Assembly: GCA_019930625.1 (NCBI GenBank)
Contig: CP082844.1
Span: forward strand, 6,882,001 to 6,946,000
Length of the DNA stretch: 64,000 bases
Direction of reading: 5' to 3'
From: Nocardia asteroides
Lineage (GTDB): Bacteria > Actinomycetota > Actinomycetes > Mycobacteriales > Mycobacteriaceae
Shown: one piece after another, positions 53,178 to 63,118 of the stretch
Layout of the letters: each line of letters starts with the position of its first letter
Numbering within the stretch: position 1 is the stretch's first letter
Position numbers and translations under genes: made by a program
Notes under the pieces: model-generated
What the model was told of the DNA's origin: nothing
Seen by the model: the letters and a program-made list of their open reading frames with translations, nothing else
Databases searched by the model: none

Positions 53178-53480
53178 ATGAGCACCGACAAGTTTCGCGG
53201 ACCGCCCGTCACCTCGACGAATGGCGGGAATCCGGCGGCCGGACGTTACGTGATCGAGCCGGGAAACAGGCCAGGACGCCTCCGTAGCATCGCCCTCCCG
53301 GCATCCCTGGTCAACAGTGCGACTGCGCTCGCCATTCCCCGGCCGCCCGCCGTCACGGTGCCGCGCCCGCACTTCCGGGAATTCGCAGACCCGAGGGGCG
53401 GTGCGGGGCTACCGAGTCCGGCAAGGCTCGCCATGGTCGCCGCCGGAGTGCACCTGGCGCTCATCACCCTGGTGGTGTGA
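53178..53480 (+). CDS. Hypothetical 100-residue protein (uncertain)
   Basis: An open frame divergent from uvrA, starting ATG 53178 (or 53169). The sequence is Pro/Ala/Arg-rich with a hydrophobic C-terminus (LAMVAAGVHLALITLVV) that could be a membrane anchor. No family is recognised, no good ribosome site is seen and a minus-strand frame overlaps it. It may be a shadow. It is listed because it fills most of the uvrA-kinase gap. Confidence 0.3.
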   Translation: MSTDKFRGPPVTSTNGGNPAAGRYVIEPGNRPGRLRSIALPASLVNSATALAIPRPPAVTVPRPHFREFADPRGGAGLPSPARLAMVAAGVHLALITLVV

Positions 53481-53561
53481 TGAAGAACATCGGCACGGCC
53501 CCCGGTACCGTCCGTCGAGTACGGGTTCCCGGCGTGCGCGCCAGTCCGCCGACTAGACTGA

Positions 53562-55157
<1,596 letters not shown>

Positions 55158-55160
55158 CGA

Positions 55161-55937
55161 TCAGGCGGGTACCACGAGCGCCAGATCGCCGTCGTGCCGC
55201 CGGTACAGCAGCCCGCCGCGGCCGTTGCCCGGGTCGGTGCAGAACAGAAACGGTAATCCCTTGCGGCACAGATCCTTCGCCGCGTCAGCCGGATCGAGGC
55301 ACGCGGCGGGATCCGCGTCGACGACGATCGGCGGGGCGCTCATGGCCACCTCCGGTGACCGGATCGGCGGATGGGTCGCCCCTTGGCGGACGAGCCGCAC
55401 GCCGGGCTCCGCCCAGTGCACCACCGCGTCCTCACCGGTCTCGGCGTCGGTGAACAGGTGGGCGCCGTAATCCATGGCGTCCAGGACCTCGACCGCTTCG
55501 GCGGGCGTGCAGGTGGACAAGGCACACCGCTTACGGCGGACGATCGGGCGCGGCTCGCCGGCCCGGGCAAGTGGAGGTCGGCCCGGATCGGGCCAGGTCC
55601 GCGCTTCTCCCCTGGCCAGCCGGGCCAACTGGCGGTCGAGGCGCTCGGCGGCGAAGGTCACCGCGAACCCGCGCGGCCCGGTGACCTGGACCCGGGTGAC
55701 GACCTCCCGGTTGCGGACATCGACCTGCACCACCATCGGCTCGGCCGCGTCGGGCGGGGCGCTCATACGTACCCGGGCGGGCGCGTCGAGATGATGTCTG
55801 CGCAGGACGCGAACGATCGCTCGCACCGCCCGCGTGACGTCCATGGCGGGCACGTCACCGCGCGTGGTCACCGCCACTTCCGGTTCCGCGGCCGTCGTCC
55901 AGTGGTCCGATGCGTATCGCAGCCCCGGTGAAACCAT
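55161..55937 (-). CDS. Rv0079/RafH-like dormancy-associated ribosome factor
   Basis: A 258-residue protein with the layout of M. tuberculosis Rv0079: an S30AE-like N-domain (VTRAVRAIVRVLRRHHLDAP, VVQVDVRNREVVTRVQV), then two C-terminal S30AE-C repeats. Repeat 1 (133-186) holds MDYGAHLFTDAETGEDAVV, repeat 2 (203-258) holds GLPFLFCTDPGNGRGGLLYR. Rv0079 is a DosR-regulon protein that binds ribosomes and inhibits translation in hypoxia. ATG 55937 is used; a DosR-type box lies 69 bp upstream. Its 3' end meets the DosS-like gene. Confidence 0.88.
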   Translation of the reverse strand: MVSPGLRYASDHWTTAAEPEVAVTTRGDVPAMDVTRAVRAIVRVLRRHHLDAPARVRMSAPPDAAEPMVVQVDVRNREVVTRVQVTGPRGFAVTFAAERLDRQLARLARGEARTWPDPGRPPLARAGEPRPIVRRKRCALSTCTPAEAVEVLDAMDYGAHLFTDAETGEDAVVHWAEPGVRLVRQGATHPPIRSPEVAMSAPPIVVDADPAACLDPADAAKDLCRKGLPFLFCTDPGNGRGGLLYRRHDGDLALVVPA

Positions 55938-56005
55938 CCGCAATGCCCCGCTTCCCAGATTCGATCCGTCCCCCCTATGCCAGCACCGCATGGGTGTCGC
56001 GAACA

Positions 56006-56019
56006 GGGCCGAAAGTCCC
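56006..56019 (-). promoter_or_regulatory. DosR-box-like site upstream of the RafH-like gene
   Basis: The minus strand reads GGGACTTTCGGCCC, which matches the mycobacterial DosR consensus (GGGACTT-N-N-GKCCC type, recalled from the family). It ends 69 bp before the ATG at 55937, a suitable distance for an activator site. It supports hypoxic induction. Confidence 0.65.
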
Positions 56020-56114
56020 ATCGGCGAAAAGCGTTGACTCCGGCGCATTCCGGGCTCGTCGAAACCGACCGGGCCGAACGTCTCCGTCGCGCATCGCGGT
56101 CGCCCGAGCGACGC

Positions 56115-57320
56115 TCAGGCGGCGCCGAGCACCACGACGGAATTGTTGCCGCCCATGCCGAGGGAGAGCTTCGCGGTGAGGCCGCCTTCGAACGGCGCCG
56201 GGCCGTCCAGCAGCCGCGGATGCGCGGGCGCGACGATCGGGGCCGCGGGCACGATGCCCCGGTCGTAGCCGAGCGCGGCCACCGCCACCTCGACGGCGGC
56301 CGCGGCCCCTTGGCAATGACCGGCCAGCGGCTTCACCGCGTAGATGTGCGGGCGGTCGGCGAACAAATGCTCGAGCAGATGGTGTTCGGCGACATCGCAC
56401 TGGCGGGTTCCGGTGCCGTGCGCGTTGAAATAGCGCACGTCCCCGGCGGCGACGCCCGCGTCGGCGAGCGCGCGGCGGGTGCAGTCGAGGATGTGCTCGT
56501 GCGTCGGGTCGACCGAGACGACGTGGTAGCCGTCGTTGGACATGGCTCCGCCGAGTACCGCGGCATACGGCCGATCGGCCGAACGGGTCAGGACGAACGC
56601 GACCGAGGCCTCCCCCATGCTGAACCCGCGGCTGCCCTGCTGGAAGGGCCGGCACGCGTCCAGCGGTTCGGCGTCGGTGATCGCGGCGCCGAGCCGGACG
56701 AAACTCTCCACCATGTCCGGGGTGGCCGACAGGTCGGTCGCCACGAAGAGCACGTCGTCGGCCATGCCCGCGTCCAGCCAGAGTTTCGCGGTGATCAGCG
56801 CGACGTTGGCGGAGCTGCACGCGGCGGAGACGTTCATGGCCGGACCGTGGAAACCGAACTCCTGCGTCAGCATCGAGACCGGCGTGGACGGCAGCAGCCG
56901 CAGGTAGTCCCTGGACCGGCGATCGCCCCCGTCGACGAGGTAGAAATCGCGCCAGTTCACCACGTCGCCGAGCACGATGGCGTGCAGCAGCCCGACGGTG
57001 CGGCCGGGCCGCCAGCCGCGGTCGCGCGCGTCCGCGACGGCCTCCCGCGCGGCCTCGTGCACGGCGCGTCCGTAGCGGCTGGGGCTCACCTCGGGGTCCC
57101 CGCCGTCGGGGACCAGCGCGACCCACGCGTCCTCGTCGCGCCCGGGGCCGTAGCCGCGTTGCAGCGATGCCGCCGACTTGCCGCTGAGCAAGCCTTCCCA
57201 CAATCGCTCACGTCCCCACCCGTACCCGGTGATCGCGCCGATCCCGGCGATGGTCATATGATCTCGGTGCCCCGGATCGAATCGGAACCGCGTGGCGGTG
57301 TTCGGGTCGGTGCCCGGCAT
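56115..57320 (-). CDS. Stand-alone beta-ketoacyl synthase (KAS I/II-like)
   Basis: A 401-residue thiolase-fold condensing enzyme. The Cys-His-His triad is intact: Cys 168 in NVSAACSSANVAL, His 301 in FNAHGTGTRQCD, His 335 in VKPLAGHCQGAA with Lys 330. It should do decarboxylative condensation of an acyl chain with malonyl-ACP. No acyl carrier protein, KR or AT gene is nearby, so partners are elsewhere, or it is a specialised KS. ATG 57320 follows AAGGAG at 9 nt and is preferred to ATG 57257. Divergent from the GGDEF gene. Confidence 0.9.
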   Translation of the reverse strand: MPGTDPNTATRFRFDPGHRDHMTIAGIGAITGYGWGRERLWEGLLSGKSAASLQRGYGPGRDEDAWVALVPDGGDPEVSPSRYGRAVHEAAREAVADARDRGWRPGRTVGLLHAIVLGDVVNWRDFYLVDGGDRRSRDYLRLLPSTPVSMLTQEFGFHGPAMNVSAACSSANVALITAKLWLDAGMADDVLFVATDLSATPDMVESFVRLGAAITDAEPLDACRPFQQGSRGFSMGEASVAFVLTRSADRPYAAVLGGAMSNDGYHVVSVDPTHEHILDCTRRALADAGVAAGDVRYFNAHGTGTRQCDVAEHHLLEHLFADRPHIYAVKPLAGHCQGAAAAVEVAVAALGYDRGIVPAAPIVAPAHPRLLDGPAPFEGGLTAKLSLGMGGNNSVVVLGAA

Positions 57321-57462
57321 GTATCGCTCCTTCACCGGCTCCCCGGGCCGACCGAGCGGTCTGCCCCACCTCGACGCAGGAACCGGGTTCAGTAATGATC
57401 GCCGGATCCGACCCGAGAACGTGCCAGTACTGTGATCGAAGCAATACCGTCGACGATGTGAT

Positions 57463-57482
57463 CTTGTACACGTCGATACAAG
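57463..57482. promoter_or_regulatory. Inverted repeat between KS and GGDEF genes
   Basis: CTTGTA (57463-57468) and TACAAG (57477-57482) are perfect arms around 8 nt in the divergent promoter region. The local sequence is AT-rich for this genome. It is a candidate operator, with no adjacent regulator to assign. Confidence 0.45.
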
Positions 57483-57533
57483 AATAATCCCGTGTTCCAA
57501 TGGCCATAATGGGGTCGATGATCGGGGGTTCGA

Positions 57534-58883
57534 GTGGGTGACGACAAGCTTGCCGCCGCGGTCGACGCCGCCGAACAGCTGGCCGCGCGTTACCGCTCCC
57601 TGGTCGAACACACCCCGGACGGGATCTGCGTGCACGAGCGCGGCGTGGTGGTCTACGTCAACCCCGCGACCGTCCGCCTGCTCGCCGCCGAGAACGCCGA
57701 GGAGGTCGTCGGCCGTCCGCTGACCGACTTCGTCCACCCCGCTTCCGTCCCCTCGATGCTCGATCGGATCAGCACCCTCACCACCGCGGGCGCGGCCTCG
57801 GCGCCCACCGAGATGACGCTGATGCGGGTGGACGGCGGCACGGTCCCCGTTGAGACGGTGTCGGTGCTGACCGCCTGGCACGACCGCCTCGCCTACCAGG
57901 TGGTCATCCACGACCTCACCGCCCAGCGCCACGCCGAAGCCGCGCAGCGCAAGGCCGAGCACTACTTCACCACGGTCGTCTCCCAGTTGGAGGAGGGCGT
58001 GGTGGTGATCGATCCGGAAGGCCGGATCGAGTCGATGAATCCGGCGGCCAAGCGCATCTTCGGCACCGAAGGGCCCGACGGGCACGTGATCGGCCGCACC
58101 ATCCAGTCGCTGCCGCTGGTGCTGCTGGACGCGAACGCCCAGCCGCTGCCGCCGAGCCGCCATCCGGTGGCGCGCACCCTGGCCACGGGCGAGACCATCA
58201 CCGGCTACGTCTTCGGGGTCGACCGGGTGGACGGTCAGCGCCGCTGGTTGTCGGGCAGCAGCCGCCTGCTCAATCCCGGCGACCCGCGCTCGTCGGCGGT
58301 GTCCTCCTTCGCCGACATCACCGAATTCCGCGCCAGCAGAAGGCAGCTGGAGTACCAGGCCACGCACGACTCGCTCACCGGGCTGGCCAACCGTTCGCTG
58401 ATCCTGTCCCAGCTGGCCGCCGCGCTGGCCAGTACCGATGAACTGTTGCCGGTGTCCACCGTGCTGTTCATCGACCTGGACGGGTTCAAGGCGATCAACG
58501 ACACGCTCGGGCACGCCATCGGCGACACCGTGCTGCAGATCGTGGCCCAGCGTTTGCAGCGCGCGCTGCGCGGTGACGACATCGTCGGCAGGCTGGGCGG
58601 CGACGAGTTCCTGGTGCTGTTGTCCGGCCGCACCCGGCGCGTCGACATCGAAGCGCTGGTGAACAGACTGCGCTGCACCATGGCCGAGCCGATCATCGCG
58701 CGCGGGCACCGGATCGAGGTCAACGCCTCGATCGGCGTCACCGAACTGCGTGCGGGCGACCGGCGCAGCCCAGAGGCCGTGCTGCACGACGCGGACCTGG
58801 CGATGTACCGGGCGAAGCCGCCCGGTCACCGAGAAGGGGCCGTCACCAAGGGCCGCAGGCCCAACAGCACCCACGCGTCCTGA
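57534..58883 (+). CDS. PAS-PAS-GGDEF diguanylate cyclase
   Basis: A 449-residue cytosolic protein. PAS 1 (about 19-130: VEHTPDGICVHERGVVVYVN) and PAS 2 (about 143-265: QLEEGVVVIDPEGRIESMNP) precede a GGDEF domain starting HDSLTGLANRSLI. The active-site loop is RLGGDEFLVLL (GGDEF 355-359). The inhibitory site RxxD is RGDD at 346-349, exactly 5 residues before. It should make c-di-GMP from two GTP under product inhibition. No EAL domain follows. GTG 57534 start. An 8-bp gap separates it from the ABM gene. Confidence 0.92.
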   Translation: MGDDKLAAAVDAAEQLAARYRSLVEHTPDGICVHERGVVVYVNPATVRLLAAENAEEVVGRPLTDFVHPASVPSMLDRISTLTTAGAASAPTEMTLMRVDGGTVPVETVSVLTAWHDRLAYQVVIHDLTAQRHAEAAQRKAEHYFTTVVSQLEEGVVVIDPEGRIESMNPAAKRIFGTEGPDGHVIGRTIQSLPLVLLDANAQPLPPSRHPVARTLATGETITGYVFGVDRVDGQRRWLSGSSRLLNPGDPRSSAVSSFADITEFRASRRQLEYQATHDSLTGLANRSLILSQLAAALASTDELLPVSTVLFIDLDGFKAINDTLGHAIGDTVLQIVAQRLQRALRGDDIVGRLGGDEFLVLLSGRTRRVDIEALVNRLRCTMAEPIIARGHRIEVNASIGVTELRAGDRRSPEAVLHDADLAMYRAKPPGHREGAVTKGRRPNSTHAS

Positions 58884-58890
58884 CCGCCCC

Positions 58891-59259
58891 ATGATCGTCG
58901 AACACGCCCTGCTGCCGGTTCGCCCCGAGCGCGCCGCCGAGTTCGAGGCCGCCTTCGCCGCGGCGCGGCCGATCATCGCGAGCATGCCCGGCTTCCGGTC
59001 GCTGTCGCTGGCGCGCGGCGTCGAGTCGCCGGGCAGTTATCTGCTCCGGGTGGAATGGGACCATCTCGACGATCACGTCACCGGATTCCGCGGCTCTCCG
59101 GAATATCAGCGCTGGAAGGACTTGTTGCACCACTTCTACGACCCGTTCCCGGTGGTCGAGCACTTCACGCCGGTGCCGCTGACCGCGGCCGAGGACGCCT
59201 GCGTCGCGTCGCCCTCGACCAGACCTGCGGTTACGGCGCGGCCTGGGCAACCCCAGTAG
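58891..59259 (+). CDS. Antibiotic biosynthesis monooxygenase (ABM) domain protein
   Basis: A 122-residue ferredoxin-like dimeric-barrel protein. It starts MIVEHALLPVRPERAAEFEA, and the ABM core continues PGFRSLSLARGVESPGSYLL and WKDLLHHFYDPFPVVEHFTP. The family covers small cofactor-free oxygenases and heme-degrading enzymes; key residues for heme degradation (Asn and Trp) are not evident. ATG 58891 lies 8 bp after the GGDEF stop, so it is probably co-transcribed. Confidence 0.83.
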   Translation: MIVEHALLPVRPERAAEFEAAFAAARPIIASMPGFRSLSLARGVESPGSYLLRVEWDHLDDHVTGFRGSPEYQRWKDLLHHFYDPFPVVEHFTPVPLTAAEDACVASPSTRPAVTARPGQPQ

Positions 59260-59342
59260 AATCGACAACTCTGCTTTCCGAGCGTTCACCTACCCCGCCG
59301 GGTAGTGTGCTCGCGGCTCTTCGCGGTGACAAGGAGTTCAGT

Positions 59343-61640
59343 TTGCCCGACCTCACTCAGGACCGTGCCGCCCACGACGGCGCACCCGAGCGGACCCGCG
59401 AGACCGATCAGGAGCAGGCGTACCTGTCGGTGCTGTACGAGCGGCTGGACGAGATGCGCGCCTACGCGCGCAACCGGTTGCGCACCGTGCTGCTGGAGAC
59501 CGGCGGCACCCCGCAGGCTCGCAGCGAACGGGAGTCCTTCAGCCAGCTGTACTCCGAGGACCTGGCGAAATACGACGCCGCCGAGCACGGCCTGTGTTTC
59601 GGCCGCATCGATCTCGACGGCGCGCAGGAGGCGTACCGCTACATCGGCAGGATCGGCATCCTGGACGAGAAGGACGACTACGAGAGCCTGCTGCTGGACT
59701 GGCGCGCCCCGCTGGCGCGGCCGTTCTACCTGGCCACCACCGCAGCGCCGGACGGCGTGACCCGGCGCAGGCACATCCGCTCGCGCAACCGCAAGGTCAC
59801 GGCGATCAACGACGAGTACCTCGATCTCGAGGCCGCCCGCCGGGCCGGCGCCACCGACACCGACGGCGGTGTGGGCAGCGAGAGCGCGCTGCTGTCGGCG
59901 CTCAACGCCGCCCGCACCGGCCACATGAACGACATCGTCGAGACCATCCAGCACGAGCAGGACGCGATCATCCGGTCCGAGCACAAGAGCGTGCTCGTCG
60001 TGCAGGGCGGGCCGGGCACCGGCAAGACCGCCGTCGCACTGCACCGCGCCGCCTACCTGCTCTACACCTACCGCCAGCAGCTGGCCAAGAGCGGCGTGCT
60101 GATCATCGGCCCGAACGCCACCTTCCTGGACTACATCGGGCAGGTGCTGCCGTCGCTCGGCGAGACGGGCGTACTGCTGTCGACCATCGGCGATCTGTAC
60201 CCGGGCGTGCGGGCGGCCCGTGAGGACTCGCTGCGCGCGGGCGAGATCAAGGGGTCGCTGGCGATACTCGAGGTGCTCAAGCAGGCGGTGCGCGACCGCC
60301 AAGAGGTGCCCGCCGAACCGATCCGGCTGAGCTTCGACGGATATCCGGTCACGCTGGACCGCAAGATCGCCACCAAGGCGCGCGGCCGCGCCCGCTCTTC
60401 CCGCAGGCCGCACAATCTGGCCCGGCCGATCTTCGCGAGCTCGGTGGTCGACGCGCTGACCGACCAGCTCGCCCGGACCATGGGCGCTGACCTCTCCGGC
60501 GGGCCCAGTCTGCTCAGCTCCGCCGACCTCACCGAGATCCGCGACGAGATGCGCGCCGACCCGCAGATCCAGGCCGCGATCGCCGAGCTGTGGCCGATCC
60601 TGTCTCCGCAGGAGGTCCTGGCCGACCTGCTCGCCGACCCGAAGCGGCTGGACCGGGTCGCTAGTTCGCTGGACCCGGCCGACCGCGCCGAACTGCTGCG
60701 GCCGGACAACGGCCAGTTCAGCGCCGCCGACGCGCCGCTGCTGGACGAACTGGCCGAACTGCTCGGCGTAGACGACACCGAGGAACGCGAACGCGCCCGC
60801 CGCCGGTGGCGCGCCCGGATCGCCGAAGCGCAGGACGCGTTGGACATCCTCACCGGCTCCGCGCCCCAAGACCTCGAGGACGACCTCGACCCGGAGATCC
60901 TGATGGCCTACGACCTGATCGACGCGAGCCAGCTTGCCGAGCGCCAGGACGTGCGCGCCCGCCAGACCACCGCGGAGCGCGCCGCGGGCGATCGCACGTG
61001 GACCTACGGCCACGTCATCGTGGACGAGGCGCAGGAACTGTCGGAGATGGCGTGGCGCATGGTGATGCGGCGCATTCCCAACCGGTGGGTCACCGTGGTC
61101 GGCGACGTCGCCCAGACCGGCGACCCGGCGGGTACGTCGTCGTGGCAGCGAATGCTCGAACCGTATGTCGCGTCTCGGTGGAAGCTGACCGAACTCACCG
61201 TCAACTACCGCACCCCGGCGGAGATCATGGACGTCGCGGCCGATGTCCTCGCGGCCATCGATCCGACGGCGTCCGCACCGCGCTCAGTCCGCGAAACCGG
61301 CGTCGTACCGCAGGCATACCGGGTCACGCCCGGTGACGTGCACGCGGAGGTCGCCCGGCTCGTCGCCACCGAGACCGGGCCGGGCACCACGGCGGTCATC
61401 GCCCCGCACGCGCTGGTGGCGCGGCTGGCCGACCTCGCCGAGGATTCGGTGCGGGTGCTGACCGTGCACGAGGTGAAGGGTTTGGAGTTCGACGCGGTCT
61501 ACTTGGTGGAGCCGCAAGGCATCCTCGACGAATCGCCGCGCGGGCTCAACGACCTGTACGTCGCGGTGACCCGCGCCACCCAGCGGCTCGGCGTCGTGCA
61601 CAGCACGGATCTGCCCGGCGTGCTCGACCGGCTGCGCTGA
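59343..61640 (+). CDS. helR: HelD/HelR-type RNA polymerase-associated UvrD-like ATPase
   Basis: A 765-residue SF1 helicase-like protein. The N-terminal arm is LSVLYERLDEMRAYARNRLR, the 1A domain has Walker A VQGGPGTGKTAVALHR, and motif II is VIVDEAQELSEMAW. Motifs IV-VI appear as LTVNYRTPAEIMDVA, VHEVKGLEFDAVYLVEP and NDLYVAVTRATQRLGVVH. The layout fits actinobacterial HelR, which releases stalled or rifamycin-bound RNA polymerase, rather than a DNA-repair helicase. TTG 59343 follows AAGGAG at 6 nt. GTG 59308 is an alternative. Confidence 0.85.
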   Translation: MPDLTQDRAAHDGAPERTRETDQEQAYLSVLYERLDEMRAYARNRLRTVLLETGGTPQARSERESFSQLYSEDLAKYDAAEHGLCFGRIDLDGAQEAYRYIGRIGILDEKDDYESLLLDWRAPLARPFYLATTAAPDGVTRRRHIRSRNRKVTAINDEYLDLEAARRAGATDTDGGVGSESALLSALNAARTGHMNDIVETIQHEQDAIIRSEHKSVLVVQGGPGTGKTAVALHRAAYLLYTYRQQLAKSGVLIIGPNATFLDYIGQVLPSLGETGVLLSTIGDLYPGVRAAREDSLRAGEIKGSLAILEVLKQAVRDRQEVPAEPIRLSFDGYPVTLDRKIATKARGRARSSRRPHNLARPIFASSVVDALTDQLARTMGADLSGGPSLLSSADLTEIRDEMRADPQIQAAIAELWPILSPQEVLADLLADPKRLDRVASSLDPADRAELLRPDNGQFSAADAPLLDELAELLGVDDTEERERARRRWRARIAEAQDALDILTGSAPQDLEDDLDPEILMAYDLIDASQLAERQDVRARQTTAERAAGDRTWTYGHVIVDEAQELSEMAWRMVMRRIPNRWVTVVGDVAQTGDPAGTSSWQRMLEPYVASRWKLTELTVNYRTPAEIMDVAADVLAAIDPTASAPRSVRETGVVPQAYRVTPGDVHAEVARLVATETGPGTTAVIAPHALVARLADLAEDSVRVLTVHEVKGLEFDAVYLVEPQGILDESPRGLNDLYVAVTRATQRLGVVHSTDLPGVLDRLR

Positions 61641-61725
61641 CGCCCTCGGCGCCCGAGAACGACGAAAGGCTCCGTGCCGCATCGCTATTCGCGAGGGCGA
61701 CGGAGCCGTTCGGCTGTCGAGAGAC

Positions 61726-62178
61726 TCAGCGCACGGTGTGCACGATCAGCACGTCCGAGCGGGATTTGCGCGCCACGTCGGAGGGCACCGAACCGAGCAG
61801 CCGTCCGGCCAGGGTGTTCAGCCCCCGGTTGCCGACGACCAGCAAGTCGGCGTCGACTTCTTTCATCAGCGCCAGCAGCGACTCCACCGGCTCGCCGACG
61901 ATGGCGCGCTCGACGATGTCGGCCGCCCCCGCGGCGATCGCCTTGTCCCGGGCGATACGCAGGATCTCGTTGGTCGGGGCGGAGCCGCGCACCTGGTACG
62001 CCTCCTCCTTGAGTACGTCGGCGGCGGCGGCCACGTCGCGGTCATCGGTGGGGTAGTACGCGCAGGCCACGACCAAGGTCGCGCCGGACACGCCGGCCAG
62101 GGCGCCGGCCTTCTCGACGGCGACATACGACGAGTCCGAGCCATCGGTACCGACGACAATGGTCCGGTAGGCGGTCAT
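61726..62178 (-). CDS. Universal stress protein (UspA family)
   Basis: A 150-residue USP domain protein. It begins YRTIVVGTDGSDSSYVAVEK with the nucleotide-binding Asp. The ATP-binding C-terminal motif G-x2-G-x9-G-S is VVGNRGLNTLAGRLLGSVPS. It therefore probably binds ATP. ATG 62178 follows GGAGGAGA. USPs of this type are often induced by hypoxia in mycobacteria, which matches the neighbouring dormancy-type genes; I did not find a clear DosR box upstream. Single gene, convergent with helR. Confidence 0.92.
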   Translation of the reverse strand: MTAYRTIVVGTDGSDSSYVAVEKAGALAGVSGATLVVACAYYPTDDRDVAAAADVLKEEAYQVRGSAPTNEILRIARDKAIAAGAADIVERAIVGEPVESLLALMKEVDADLLVVGNRGLNTLAGRLLGSVPSDVARKSRSDVLIVHTVR

Positions 62179-62549
62179 TCTCTCCTCCAACTATGCGGTG
62201 GGTCGGGTGCTGCGCGCGGGTTCGTCCGGGCTTCCCGGGGCGTCGGCGCGGCGACTGGGCTCGACCATAGCGGCAAATGGTAGGGAAATTTCAGAAATCG
62301 CAAGACATCACACTCGAGGTGTTCCGCCATTCCCGCCGGGTATTCGCCAGGGAATGCCGGAAAGACCAGACCAACCAGCGCAGACCCAATTCCCGAGACC
62401 TGCCCCTGTGAGGTGCCACAACCGTATCGAACCATGATGCGACCGTGGGATATTCATCACAGAGCCAGGTCCGTCACACGGAGATCGGCCCGCCCCGCCG
62501 CGTGAATCACGCTCCCGGGACGGGCCGATCGAGTTGGTCCACCGCGCGG
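62179..62549. other. Intergenic region upstream of the USP gene
   Basis: About 370 bp. It contains the USP promoter and the region after the microprotein. AT-rich motifs such as GGGAAATTTCAGAAAT near 62283 stand out but give no clear operator. No convincing protein frame was seen. Confidence 0.4.
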
Positions 62550-62609
62550 CTACGGCCACTGCCGATAGTTCGCCCAGAATATGCCGAGAATCGCTCCGAT
62601 GATGTCCAT
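62550..62609 (-). CDS. Candidate 19-residue hydrophobic microprotein
   Basis: A frame below normal annotation size encodes MDIIGAILGIFWANYRQWP, ending at TAG 62550-62552. It has a strong purine-rich ribosome site (AAGAGGAAGAGGAAG) just before ATG 62609. The peptide is a short hydrophobic helix with an aromatic, Arg-containing end, so it may sit at the membrane. It lies downstream of doxX behind a terminator-like hairpin. No homologue is known to me. The ribosome site is the main evidence. Confidence 0.45.
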   Translation of the reverse strand: MDIIGAILGIFWANYRQWP

Positions 62610-62626
62610 GTCTTCCTCTTCCTCTT

Positions 62627-62653
62627 GTAAAAAGGACGCGCAATATTAGCGCG
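62627..62653 (-). terminator. Intrinsic terminator-like hairpin downstream of doxX
   Basis: On the minus strand CGCGC-TAATATT-GCGCG (62637-62653) is followed by TCC and TTTTT (62629-62633). This is a short hairpin plus U-tract, unusual for an actinobacterium. The loop also contains TAATAT, which could be a -10 for the microprotein. Either role is possible. Confidence 0.55.
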
Positions 62654-62676
62654 CGGAGCGGACTGCGCGGGCGAGA

Positions 62677-63090
62677 CTAGAGATCGAAAAGCGGCCTGGT
62701 GACGGTCAATCCGAGTTCGTCGACGTGCGCGAAGAACGCGAACAGCATCAGTGCGGCGCCCGCGAGAGCGAGGTCCTTGGCGAACTGGGTCGTCTCGGCC
62801 TGCTTGATCTGCGGGTCGGTCTCCTGCCAGAACCGGTGCATCACGACAGCGGTCGGCAGCAACGCGATCACGAGCAGCAGCGAGCCGAGATCGGCCCAGA
62901 TACCCAGCAGCACGCTGAGACCGCCGAGGCCGAAGAGGACGCCCGAGCCGAGCACCGCGGCCTTCGCCATCGGAACGCCTTTGTTTCGCGCATACCCCGC
63001 CATCGCCTCGGTCTGGGTGAAATGCCCGACAGTGGAAGTCAGGAACAACACCGCGAACAGCACTCGTCCGATCAACACCACGACATCCAT
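62677..63090 (-). CDS. DoxX-family membrane protein
   Basis: A 137-residue membrane protein with four helices: VVVLIGRVLFAVLFLTSTVG, VLGSGVLFGLGGLSVLLGIW, LGSLLLVIALLPTAVVMHRF and LALAGAALMLFAFFAHV. A GHF motif follows helix 1, as in the DoxX/SURF4-like family. Mycobacterial DoxX takes part in redox complexes with SodA and SseA, but the family is broad. Start ATG 63090. It lies 28 bp after the AraC-type regulator gene, so the two may form an operon. Confidence 0.85.
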   Translation of the reverse strand: MDVVVLIGRVLFAVLFLTSTVGHFTQTEAMAGYARNKGVPMAKAAVLGSGVLFGLGGLSVLLGIWADLGSLLLVIALLPTAVVMHRFWQETDPQIKQAETTQFAKDLALAGAALMLFAFFAHVDELGLTVTRPLFDL

Positions 63091-63118
63091 GTCCAGCTCC
63101 TAGTCGACTCTCCGGCAA

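Noticed and set aside
57208..58985. Long minus-strand frame running into the ketosynthase from the GGDEF region
   Set aside because: The extension mirrors the cyclase gene. The KS has its own ribosome site and ATG at 57320.
59260..59342. Rifamycin-associated element upstream of helR
   Set aside because: No sequence resembling the known inverted element was found. The repeat present (CTACCC/GGGTAG) is different.
62179..62440. DosR box upstream of the universal stress protein
   Set aside because: GC-rich runs such as CGGGCTTCCCGGGG do not match the spacing of the DosR palindrome.
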